Positions 20,392 through 27,693 of a DNA stretch of 64,000 bases are shown piece after piece. This stretch comes from Nocardioides sp. TRM66260-LWL. GTDB taxonomy: Bacteria; Actinomycetota; Actinomycetes; Propionibacteriales; Nocardioidaceae. The stretch is taken from assembly GCF_020075545.1 (NCBI RefSeq), contig NZ_JAIQZK010000004.1, positions 62,001-126,000 of the forward strand. Direction: 5' to 3'. Positions within the stretch are counted from its first letter, which is position 1. Every line of letters starts with the position of its first letter. A model generated the notes under the pieces. That model was given only the letters and a program-made list of their open reading frames with translations. It was not told the origin of the DNA and ran no database searches. Position numbers and translations under genes: made by a program.

Positions 20392-21180
20392 TCAGCGCGA
20401 GACGGGCAGACCCGGCAGCCCGGGCGCACCGGTCGGGACGGGCACCGACGGGGCGCCTCCGCCGAGCATGCCGATGAGGCCGTCGACGGCGTCGGTGACC
20501 GTCGAGACGGCGGTGCGGACCGGGCCGGTCAGGGGCGTGGTCGCGCCGCCCGAGCCGCTGTCGAGGGCGTCGGCGACGGTCTCGACGACCGGGTCGAGCG
20601 CGCTGCCGAGCGGGCCCTTGGTGGCCGAGGGGCTCGGGCTCGGCGCGGTGGTCGGCGTCGGCTCGGCCGACGGGCTCGGCGCGGCTGGCTCGGTGACGGG
20701 CGAGGACGGGGCCTCGGACGGCTCGTCGCCGTCGCCGACCTGGATGACCGGACCGGGAGCGTTGGGGTCGTCGCGCTGCTCGTCGCCGAAGCCGCGGGTG
20801 CCGGTGGACCCCGTGAGCGTGAGGCCCTGCGGCAGCGCGGCGGCCGACGGGCTGGGGTCGTCGAGGCCGTCGATGAGCCCGTCGATGAGCGTCGGGCCGT
20901 CGTCGGTGGCGTCGGCGCTGGGCTCCGCGGCGGGCGCGGCGGCCGGCGTCGGGTCGTCGTCACCGAGCAGGTGCACCCCACCGGCGACGGCGCCGCCGAG
21001 CAGCAGCACCGCAGCGGCGACGAGGAGGGGCGTGCGGACGCGGTGCCGGGCGGCCTCGGCCGCCGCGGCCTCGCCCGCAGGCTCCTCGACGGGGGCGGCG
21101 TCGGCGGCGACGGGGGCCGCGGCCACCTCGGCGTCGAGCGCCTCGGGCGCGCTCTCGTCGGACTTCTTCCTGCCGAACAT
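20392..21180 (-). CDS. Single-pass membrane protein with Pro/Ser/Thr-rich extracellular region
   Basis: A 262-aa protein, no family recognised. Residues 1-60 are acidic and Ala-rich and start MFGRKKSDE. One membrane helix (TPLLVAAAVLLLGGAVAGGVHLL) is followed by an extracytoplasmic low-complexity region rich in Pro, Ser, Thr and Asp (SPSAEPTPTTAPSPSPSAT) and then a Gly/Pro/Val tail. It looks like a type II wall-spanning protein. The ATG at 21180 is favoured by an AGGAG site upstream. It lies alone between the PucR gene and tRNA-Ala. Confidence 0.65.
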   Translation of the reverse strand: MFGRKKSDESAPEALDAEVAAAPVAADAAPVEEPAGEAAAAEAARHRVRTPLLVAAAVLLLGGAVAGGVHLLGDDDPTPAAAPAAEPSADATDDGPTLIDGLIDGLDDPSPSAAALPQGLTLTGSTGTRGFGDEQRDDPNAPGPVIQVGDGDEPSEAPSSPVTEPAAPSPSAEPTPTTAPSPSPSATKGPLGSALDPVVETVADALDSGSGGATTPLTGPVRTAVSTVTDAVDGLIGMLGGGAPSVPVPTGAPGLPGLPVSR

Positions 21181-21419
21181 GAGGACTCCTGCTGTTCCGG
21201 GGGGAGGGAGCGGGCATGCCCTCGCGGGCATGCTCCGGCGTCGAGTCTGGGCCATCGGACGTGACGGCGCCGAGCGTATCGGGCGGTCCGTCTGTGACGG
21301 TCATCTCGGGTCGCTCGCGGGCACCACCGGTCCAGACGGGTGCGAGGCGACGACGCCCCCGGACGCAGCGATCCCGCCCGGGGAGCCGGACGGGATCGGG
21401 GTGGGCCCTGCCGGGCCTC

Positions 21420-21494
<75 letters not shown>

Positions 21495-21574
21495 AGTGCG
21501 CCTCGCGGCGCGTCGGGAAGGCTAGCACCCGCGGCGACCGGTTCCGAATCCGGCCGGGCTGCGGGCGGGAGGCC

Positions 21575-22534
21575 TCAGGAGCCGGTCGCGCGGCCGCCCT
21601 CGTCGCTGCGGCGGACGTCGCGGCGACGCTGCTCGTCGGCCTCGCGGGCGATCGACGCGTCGGCCTCGGTGCGGCCCGACGTCCACACGCCGGTGGAGTC
21701 GAGGTCGATGGTGCGCACGCTGCGACGCACGGCCGCGGGCTTGGCGACGTAGGTCGGCAGGGTGACCGGCACGGGGTCCCAGAGGCCGGGCGCGGTGACC
21801 GGTCCGTCGACCACAGCGGCGTCGACCGGAGCGGACTCGCTGACGACGGGCACCTCGGAGGTCAGGTCGGGGTCGAGGTCGGCGAGGGAGGCGTCCTCGA
21901 CGGCGGTGGCCGCGGCCTCGGCCAGCGACGGCCGCGACCGGACGCGCTCGGCTGCGGACCGTGCGGGACGCCGCACGGCGCCGAGGCCCCGCTCCTGGCG
22001 CACCATCAGGCGGCACGCGACCAGCCAGGCGATCAGCAGGGCGATCGGCGCGCTCGTCCACGCCCACCCGACGACGCCCGCAGCGGCCAGGGCGACGACG
22101 GCGAGGAGCAGACCGGTCAGGGTGCCGAGCACGCGGCGGCGGCGCTGCGCCGCACGACGGGCCGCCTCCCGGCGGACGGCCGGCGGGACGCGGCGGGCCA
22201 CGGGCTCCGCCCGGCGCTGCTCGTCGGCGGCCGGGGCGGCCGCGGCGGCCGCGGCGGCGGGGCTGGTGGCGGGGCTGGTGGCGGCGGTCGGCGCGGCGAC
22301 GCGCGGGGCGGGCGCCTGGACGGCGGGCGCCTCCGGCGTGCGTCCCGGCGTCACGACCAGACGGGCGCGGCCGCGGTCGGTGGGCTCGCGGCGGGCGAGC
22401 ACGCGCATGGTGGTCGAGAAGCGGTCGATCGAGCGGCTGCGGTGGACGTCCTCGTGATACCGGAGCGCCTTCGGCACCAGGTAGGCCGCCCACGCGACGG
22501 CCAGGGCGACGAAGATCAGTCCGCTCAGGTCCAC
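21575..22534 (-). CDS. sepX: SepX/GlpR-like divisome membrane protein
   Basis: A 319-aa protein with an N-terminal membrane helix followed by a conserved patch (LIFVALAVAWAAYLVPKALR, YHEDVHRSRSIDRFS), a long Ala/Pro linker, and two more helices (VLGTLTGLLLAVVALAAAGV; APIALLIAWLVACRLMV). This layout matches the actinobacterial SepX (GlpR) proteins described as partners of the division and polar-growth machinery. The C-terminal 100 residues are acidic and cytoplasmic. Its position between tRNA-Ala and rimJ/mog/moaC/moeA/galU is typical of Streptomyces and mycobacteria. The GTG at 22534 follows TAGGCT by 6 nt. Confidence 0.8.
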   Translation of the reverse strand: MDLSGLIFVALAVAWAAYLVPKALRYHEDVHRSRSIDRFSTTMRVLARREPTDRGRARLVVTPGRTPEAPAVQAPAPRVAAPTAATSPATSPAAAAAAAAPAADEQRRAEPVARRVPPAVRREAARRAAQRRRRVLGTLTGLLLAVVALAAAGVVGWAWTSAPIALLIAWLVACRLMVRQERGLGAVRRPARSAAERVRSRPSLAEAAATAVEDASLADLDPDLTSEVPVVSESAPVDAAVVDGPVTAPGLWDPVPVTLPTYVAKPAAVRRSVRTIDLDSTGVWTSGRTEADASIAREADEQRRRDVRRSDEGGRATGS

Positions 22535-22540
22535 GGCCGC

Positions 22541-22546
22541 AGCCTA
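22541..22546 (-). promoter_or_regulatory. -10 element of a leaderless promoter (TAGGCT) for sepX
   Basis: On the minus strand TAGGCT ends 6 nt before the GTG at 22534. Confidence 0.6.
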
Positions 22547-22635
22547 GGAGCGCGACGAGGGCGTGAGGCGGATGTCAACCCGTGTGTCGCATATTGCTCG
22601 TGTGACGGACACGTTCCGATCAGGACGGGCGAAGT

Positions 22636-22699
22636 CGATCGATGACAGGCGAAGTTTCGCCCGTCATCGATCGGTTTCCCCGGTCGACCGGGGAAACCG
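22636..22699. terminator. Two abutting palindromes, tandem hairpin terminator
   Basis: The first hairpin pairs 22636-22653 with 22656-22673 (18 bp, one mismatch, 2-nt centre). The second, 22672-22699, is a perfect 28-bp palindrome with 12-bp arms and centre TCGA. They share two bases. They lie 12-75 nt beyond the stop of rimJ (minus strand), so termination of the galU-rimJ operon is the simplest role. Confidence 0.65.
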
Positions 22700-22710
22700 A
22701 CGGTCCTCGC

Positions 22711-23358
22711 TCACCCCGGATCCCGCACCAGCCGCTCGCACAGCCCGAGCGGCACCTCCTCCTTGGTGACGGCGAAGAGCCGGTGGTCGCGCCAGCCGCC
22801 GTCGATGTGCAGGAAGCGTGGGGCGTAGCCGATCTCGGGGATCCGCAGCTTCTCCACGACCCGCAGCGAGTTGGAGTTCTCGGGGCGGATGGCGATCTCG
22901 ATGCGGTGCAGGCGAGCGGAGGTGAAGCAGTGGTCGATCACGAGCGCCACCGCGCGGGGCATGACGCCGCGGCCGGCGGCGTCCCGGTCGATCCAGTAGC
23001 CGATCGAGGCGAACTGGGCCGAGCCGCGCACCACGTTGTTGACGGTGACCTGGCCGACGAACCGGCCGTCGAGGTCGATCGCGAAGGGGTAGGTGCGGCC
23101 GGCGCGCGCCTGGGCGCGCAGGCGACGCACGAGCGCGCGGAACGTCGTCGGACGCGGGTCGCTGCCGGGCGGCACGGTGGCGTCCCAGGGCGTCAGCCAG
23201 GCGGCGTTGCGGGCCCGGGCGCGCTGCCACGGCCCGGCGTCGGAGCCGCGCAGCGGCCGGACGACGACGTCGGGGTCGCCGGGCGGCGCGACGTCGAGGT
23301 CACGCCAGCGCAGGGTCGCCGGCCACGCCTGGCTCAGCCGGCCGGCGGCACCGCTCAA
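22711..23358 (-). CDS. rimJ: RimJ/RimL-type GNAT acetyltransferase
   Basis: A 215-aa acetyltransferase of the ribosomal-protein alanine N-acetyltransferase group: FVGQVTVNNVVRGSAQFASIGYWID, the acetyl-CoA loop DRDAAGRGVMPRAVAL and the C-terminal IRPENSNSLRVVEKL. It is the counterpart of the rimJ gene that follows moeA in mycobacteria (remembered gene order); the substrate is unproven. The TTG start at 23358 overlaps the stop of the mog gene by four bases (TTGA), indicating translational coupling as the last gene of the galU-moeA-moaC-mog-rimJ operon. Confidence 0.82.
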   Translation of the reverse strand: MSGAAGRLSQAWPATLRWRDLDVAPPGDPDVVVRPLRGSDAGPWQRARARNAAWLTPWDATVPPGSDPRPTTFRALVRRLRAQARAGRTYPFAIDLDGRFVGQVTVNNVVRGSAQFASIGYWIDRDAAGRGVMPRAVALVIDHCFTSARLHRIEIAIRPENSNSLRVVEKLRIPEIGYAPRFLHIDGGWRDHRLFAVTKEEVPLGLCERLVRDPG

Positions 23359-23840
23359 TGGTCGCTCCCGACGATCTGCTCCAGCGCGTGGCGCAGCACG
23401 GGCTCGAGCACCGCGAGGGCGTCCTTCACGCCGCCCCGCGAGCCGGGCAGGTTCACGACGAGCGCGTCGCCGGCGACGCCGGCGAGGCCGCGGGAGAGCA
23501 CGGCGGTCGGGACGCCTTTCGCGACGCCGTGCGCGCGGATCGCCTCGGCCAGGCCGGGCACCTCGCGGTCGAGCAGCGGGCGGGTCGCCTCGGGCGTGCG
23601 GTCGGTGGGCGTCAGGCCGGTGCCGCCGGTGGTGAGGACGACCCGGGCCCCGGCCGCGAGCGCGGCGGCGATCGCGTCGCCCACCGGGTCGCCGTCGGGC
23701 ACGACGGCGGGCGCGTCGACCTCGAGGCCCTGGGCCTGCAGGAAGTCGACGATCAGCGGGCCGGTGGCGTCCTCGTAGACGCCCGCGGCGGCGCGGTTGG
23801 AGGCCACGACGACGGCCCCGCGCGGCGACCCGGCGCTCAC
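23355..23840 (-). CDS. mog: Molybdopterin adenylyltransferase (MogA/MoaB type)
   Basis: A 161-aa MoCF-domain protein that adenylylates molybdopterin before molybdenum insertion. Family motifs are VVVASNRAAAGVYEDATGPLI, VLTTGGTGLTPTDRTPEAT and VVNLPGSRGGVKDAL, including the TTGGTG substrate loop and the conserved Asp pair. The GTG start at 23840 overlaps the moaC stop (GTGA). With moaC and moeA upstream it gives the late cofactor steps; moaA, moaD and moaE are not in the window. Confidence 0.9.
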   Translation of the reverse strand: MSAGSPRGAVVVASNRAAAGVYEDATGPLIVDFLQAQGLEVDAPAVVPDGDPVGDAIAAALAAGARVVLTTGGTGLTPTDRTPEATRPLLDREVPGLAEAIRAHGVAKGVPTAVLSRGLAGVAGDALVVNLPGSRGGVKDALAVLEPVLRHALEQIVGSDH

Positions 23841-24319
23841 GGCAGGTCCGCCCGCGTCCAGTCGCCGGAGCGGCCGCCGGACTTCGCCTCGACCCGCACG
23901 TCGGTGATCACCGCGCCCTTGTCGACCGCCTTGACCATGTCGATCACGGTGAGCGCGGCGACGGTGACGCTGGTGAGCGCCTCCATCTCCACCCCGGTGC
24001 GGTCGGCGGTGCGCACGGTCGCGGAGATCTCCACGGCGTCGTCGGCCACGTGCAGCTCGACCTCGACGCCGGAGATCGCCAGCGGATGGCACAGCGGGAC
24101 GAGGGCCGGCGTCTGCTTGGCGGCCATGATGCCGGCGATCCGGGCGACGGCGAGCGCGTCGCCCTTCGGCACGCCCTCGCCGCGCAGCAGCGCCACGACC
24201 TGGGGCGAGACGAGCACGCGCCCCGACGCGGTGGCGGTGCGGGCGGTCACCTGCTTGCCCGAGACGTCGACCATGCGCGCCGCTCCCGAGGCGTCGACGT
24301 GGGTCAGCCGGTCGCTCAC
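23837..24319 (-). CDS. moaC: Cyclic pyranopterin monophosphate synthase
   Basis: A 160-aa MoaC protein that, with MoaA, makes cPMP from GTP in the first step of molybdenum cofactor synthesis. It has the characteristic LTHVDASGAARMVDVSGK start, IAGIMAAKQTPALVPLCHPL with the catalytic His, GVEMEALTSVTVAALTVIDM and AVDKGAVITDVRVEAKSGG, including the conserved Lys residues. The length is normal for the family. The GTG start at 24319 overlaps the moeA stop by four bases. Confidence 0.95.
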   Translation of the reverse strand: MSDRLTHVDASGAARMVDVSGKQVTARTATASGRVLVSPQVVALLRGEGVPKGDALAVARIAGIMAAKQTPALVPLCHPLAISGVEVELHVADDAVEISATVRTADRTGVEMEALTSVTVAALTVIDMVKAVDKGAVITDVRVEAKSGGRSGDWTRADLP

Positions 24320-25611
24320 GACGCACCCCCGTCTCGGGAGGCGGGCGCCCACGACGGCAGCGGGATCACGTCGACCTCCGCGCCGTCCTCGACCGAGGTG
24401 AGCTCCTCCGGGACGACGATCAGCGCGTCGGCGTGGGCGAGGAAGCCCATCAGGTGCGAGCCGGCGCCGCCGACCGGCGTCACCGTGCCGTCGGCAGCGA
24501 GGCGCCCGCGCAGCAGCTGGCGGCGTCCGGCGGGCGAGCCCACCGCCCCGACCAGCCGGGCGCGCACGGTGGGGGTGGTCAGCGCGTCGTCGGGCAGTCC
24601 GAGCTGACGGCGCAGCGCGGGCTTGGCGAAGACCTCGAAGGACAGGTACGACGAGACCGGGTTGCCCGGGAGCGTCAGGATCGGCACCGACCGCGGCGCG
24701 TCGCCGTCGGTGCCCGAGCGATCGAGCAGCAGGCCGAAGCCCTGCGGCTTGCCCGGCTGCATCGCCACCGGCCCGAACCACACCTCGCCGTCGGCGGGGT
24801 CGAGCGCGCGCAGCGCCGCCTTGACGACGTCGAAGTCGCCCATCGAGACGCCACCGGAGGTGACGACGAGGTCGACCCGCGGCAGCAGCCGCTGCAGCGC
24901 CGGCCAGAGCCCGTCGACGTCGTCGTCGAGCCGGCCGACGTGCACCGGCTCGACGCCGGCCTCGAGCGCGGCGGCGGCCAGCAGCGTGGAGTTGGAGTCG
25001 TAGATCGCGTCGGGGCCCAGCGACTCGCCGGGCGCGCGCAGCTCCGCACCGGTGGAGACCACCGCGACCCGCGGCCGCGGGTGCACCCGCGCCGTCGGGC
25101 GTCCGATCGCCGCGAGCAGCCCCAGGTGGCGCGAGGTCAGCCGGGTGCCGGCCTCGAGCAGCAGCGCCCCGCGGGCGACGTCGTCGCCGACCGGCCGCAC
25201 GTGGGCGCCGGCCTGCGGCGTCTGTCGCACCTGCACCGTCTCGGCGCCGGCGTCGGTCCACTCGTAGGGGACGACCGCGTCCGCGCCCGGCGGCAGCGGC
25301 GCGCCGGTCATGATCTTGACCGCCGTGCCCGCCTCGACGACCGCCTCCGCGCCGGCGCCCGCGCCGATCGAGCCCCGCACCGGCAGCGCCACGGGGGCGT
25401 CGTCGGCCGCGCCGACGAGGTCGGCGGCGCGCACCGCGTAGCCGTCCATCGAGGAGTTCGCGAAGGACGGCAGGTCGAGGTCGGCGTGCACGGCCTCGGC
25501 CAGCACCAGACCGTGGGCCTGGAGCAGCGGCACGTCGCGCGGCGGCAGCGGCGCGACGGCGTCGAGGATGCGGCGCAGGTGCGCCTCGAGGGGGACGGCG
25601 GCGTCGGGCAC
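24316..25611 (-). CDS. moeA: Molybdopterin molybdotransferase
   Basis: A 431-aa MoeA that inserts molybdate into adenylylated molybdopterin. Domain order is normal: an N-terminal MoeA_N region (DLDLPSFANSSMDGYAVRAADL; KIMTGAPLPPGADAVVPYE), a central MoCF-like domain (VSTGAELRAPGE; DSNSTLLAAAALEAGVE; VVTSGGVSMGDFD; LPGNPVSSYLSF) and a C-terminal beta domain. The PXGXD and SSMDGYA motifs are intact. GTG at 25611, two bases after the galU stop. In mycobacteria the equivalent gene (moeA1) also follows galU. Confidence 0.95.
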   Translation of the reverse strand: MPDAAVPLEAHLRRILDAVAPLPPRDVPLLQAHGLVLAEAVHADLDLPSFANSSMDGYAVRAADLVGAADDAPVALPVRGSIGAGAGAEAVVEAGTAVKIMTGAPLPPGADAVVPYEWTDAGAETVQVRQTPQAGAHVRPVGDDVARGALLLEAGTRLTSRHLGLLAAIGRPTARVHPRPRVAVVSTGAELRAPGESLGPDAIYDSNSTLLAAAALEAGVEPVHVGRLDDDVDGLWPALQRLLPRVDLVVTSGGVSMGDFDVVKAALRALDPADGEVWFGPVAMQPGKPQGFGLLLDRSGTDGDAPRSVPILTLPGNPVSSYLSFEVFAKPALRRQLGLPDDALTTPTVRARLVGAVGSPAGRRQLLRGRLAADGTVTPVGGAGSHLMGFLAHADALIVVPEELTSVEDGAEVDVIPLPSWAPASRDGGAS

Positions 25612-25613
25612 GC

Positions 25614-26990
25614 TCAGCCCTCCAGCACGGTCTGGGGATCGAGGCGGGTGGTGGAGCCGGTGCGCACGGCGGCGTCGCCGCGCACCGCCACGCCCTTGCC
25701 GAAGACGACGTCGCCCTCGACCCGCAGCGAGGACGCCTCCTTGAGCGACGGCGCGCCCTCGGGGAAGCGCTTGTCGAACTCGCCGACGAGCTTGTAGTAG
25801 CGGGCGTCGAGGTCGACGAACGGCACCGCCGGGGCCACCTGGTCGAGCACGAAGTCCTCGCCGATCGCGTAGACGTCCGAGCGCAGCACGAGGAGGTCGT
25901 TGGTGGTCTTGACCGGGACGAACCGGTCACGGCCGACCTCGATCAGCGTGGCGCCCTCGAAGACCTCGATCGCGGCGCCCATCGCGGTCTCGATCTGGAT
26001 CACCTCGGGGCTGGAGGCGTCGCCCGGGTCGACCGTCTTGACGTTGCGGATGAGCGGGAGGCCGAGGATGCCGTCGCGCTGGTCGAGCAGGTCCTTCATG
26101 GCGCGCAGGTCGAACCACAGGTTGTTCGTCGAGCAGTAGGCGTGCCGGCTGAGGTCGGCCAGCGCCGCCTTGTCCTCCGGCAGGGTCTGCGCGGTCTCGC
26201 GCAGCACGATCCGGCCATCGGCCTTGCGCCGGGCGAAGTGGCCGCCCTTGACGTCGGACGGCGTCCGCCGGACCGCCTCGATCGCGAACGGCGCGCCGGA
26301 GGAGGCGAACCAGCCCGCCACGCGGGCGTCCGGCGTCGCGCCGAGGTTGTCGGAGTTGGAGACGAAGACGCGCTCGTACCCGGCCTCCAGCAGGGCGTCG
26401 AGGAGCCCCGTGCCGCGCAGCGCGGTGTAGAGGTCGCCGTGGCCCGGCGGACACCACTCGAGCTCGGGGTCCTGGGGCCAGCTGACGGGCGTGAGGTCGG
26501 AGGCGAGGAGCTTGGGCTCCTTGTTCTGCAGGAACTCCAGCGGCAGGCCCGCGACCGGCAGGTCGGTGTAGCGCGCCAGCGCGGCCATGGTGTCGCCGCT
26601 GGTGCGGAAGGAGTTCATCAGGATCAGCGGCAGCGGGGCGTCGTAGCGCTCGCGCAGGTGCAGCACCTGGCGGGCGATGATGTCGAGGAACGACAGCCCG
26701 CGCCGCACGCACAGCAGCGACTTCGCGCGGTCCATGCCCATCGAGGTGCCCAGGCCGCCGTTGAGCTTGATCACCGCGGTCGTGCGGATGGCGGCGGCCG
26801 CGACGTCGTCGGGCACGTCGACGTCGGCCAGGGAGTCCATGCCGACCGGATCGATGCTCGACTCGGGGATCATCCCGGTCTCGCCGTGCTCGAGGAGCCG
26901 GTGGTAGTGGGCGAAGGTCTCGATCGCGACGTCGTCGATGCCGGCCGTGCGCATCTTCTCGCGTGCCTGCTGCAACCCGGGGGAGGTCAT
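25614..26990 (-). CDS. UTP-glucose-1-phosphate uridylyltransferase, UDPGP (eukaryote-like) type
   Basis: A 458-aa UDPGP-family pyrophosphorylase making UDP-glucose from UTP and glucose-1-phosphate. The nucleotide loop is LNGGLGTSMG, followed by ILMNSFRTSGDT, EWCPPGHGDLYTAL, FVSNSDNLGATPD and PVKTTNDLLVLRSD. This is the eukaryotic and plant-like family, not the bacterial GalU fold, although it occupies the galU position next to moeA. A C-terminal left-handed-helix-like tail follows (VEGDVVFGKGVAVRGDAAV). The ATG at 26990 is fixed by TAGGCT ending 7 nt upstream. First gene of the operon to rimJ. Confidence 0.9.
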   Translation of the reverse strand: MTSPGLQQAREKMRTAGIDDVAIETFAHYHRLLEHGETGMIPESSIDPVGMDSLADVDVPDDVAAAAIRTTAVIKLNGGLGTSMGMDRAKSLLCVRRGLSFLDIIARQVLHLRERYDAPLPLILMNSFRTSGDTMAALARYTDLPVAGLPLEFLQNKEPKLLASDLTPVSWPQDPELEWCPPGHGDLYTALRGTGLLDALLEAGYERVFVSNSDNLGATPDARVAGWFASSGAPFAIEAVRRTPSDVKGGHFARRKADGRIVLRETAQTLPEDKAALADLSRHAYCSTNNLWFDLRAMKDLLDQRDGILGLPLIRNVKTVDPGDASSPEVIQIETAMGAAIEVFEGATLIEVGRDRFVPVKTTNDLLVLRSDVYAIGEDFVLDQVAPAVPFVDLDARYYKLVGEFDKRFPEGAPSLKEASSLRVEGDVVFGKGVAVRGDAAVRTGSTTRLDPQTVLEG

Positions 26991-26997
26991 GTCGGCC

Positions 26998-27007
26998 AGC
27001 CTAGGCT
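26998..27007. promoter_or_regulatory. Palindromic shared -10 (AGCCTAGGCT) driving two divergent leaderless genes
   Basis: The 10-bp palindrome contains TAGGCT on both strands (27002-27007 plus, 26998-27003 minus, sharing two bases). Each copy ends exactly 7 nt before a start codon: GTG at 27015 for the cyclo-ligase and ATG at 26990 for the uridylyltransferase. Confidence 0.6.
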
Positions 27008-27014
27008 GACCCGC

Positions 27015-27647
27015 GTGTGCGCGTCGCAGGCCCCGGGCAACTCGGCGGGAGACGCCGCGCACGCGACACCGCGCACGGCGAAGGCGGAGCTGCGCGATCG
27101 GCTCCTCGCGGCCCGGCGCGACCGCCCCCCGGCCGAGCGGGCGCAGGCGGCCCGGTCCGTCGCCGCGCATGCGCTCGCCGCGCCCGAGGTGCGCCGGGCG
27201 ACCACCGTGGCCGCCTACGTCGGCGTGGGCGCCGAGGTCGGCACCGCCGCGCTGCTCGCTGGCCTGCGCGCCGCGGGCGTCCGGGTGCTCCTGCCGCTGC
27301 TGCGGCCCGACGCCGACCTCGACTGGGCGGTCCTCACCCGCGAGGAGGACCTGCGCCCGGCGTCCCGGGGGCTGCGGGAGCCCGAGGGCCCACCGCTGGG
27401 GCTCGAGGCGATCGCCACGGCCGACGTCGTGCTCGTGCCAGGCCTCGCGGTCGACGACGCCGGGCGGCGGCTGGGGCGCGGCGGCGGCTCCTACGACCGC
27501 GCCCTCGCACGCGTGCCCGTCGGCACCCCGGTGTGGGTCCTCCTGCACGACGACGAGGTGGGCGTGCCCGTGCCGGTGGAGCCGCACGACCGTCCGGTCA
27601 CCGGGGCCCTCACGCCGTCCGGCCTGGTGCGCCTGCCCCGCCGGTGA
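27015..27647 (+). CDS. 5-formyltetrahydrofolate cyclo-ligase
   Basis: A 210-aa protein that converts 5-formyl-THF to 5,10-methenyl-THF with ATP. Recognised by KAELRDRLLAARRDRPPAER, VAAYVGVGAEVGTAAL, VLLPLLRPDADLDWAV, DVVLVPGLAVDDAGRRLGRGGGSYDRAL (the conserved Gly-rich active-site loop) and a C-terminal VWVLLHDDEV. The length is normal. The GTG at 27015 is set by the shared -10 element 7 nt upstream, which also drives the divergent uridylyltransferase gene; the two genes are also neighbours in mycobacteria. Confidence 0.9.
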   Translation: MCASQAPGNSAGDAAHATPRTAKAELRDRLLAARRDRPPAERAQAARSVAAHALAAPEVRRATTVAAYVGVGAEVGTAALLAGLRAAGVRVLLPLLRPDADLDWAVLTREEDLRPASRGLREPEGPPLGLEAIATADVVLVPGLAVDDAGRRLGRGGGSYDRALARVPVGTPVWVLLHDDEVGVPVPVEPHDRPVTGALTPSGLVRLPRR

Positions 27648-27693
27648 GCGGGGGGCCAGGTCGCTCGGCGGTCGGCGGCCCGGGTCCGCCGAC

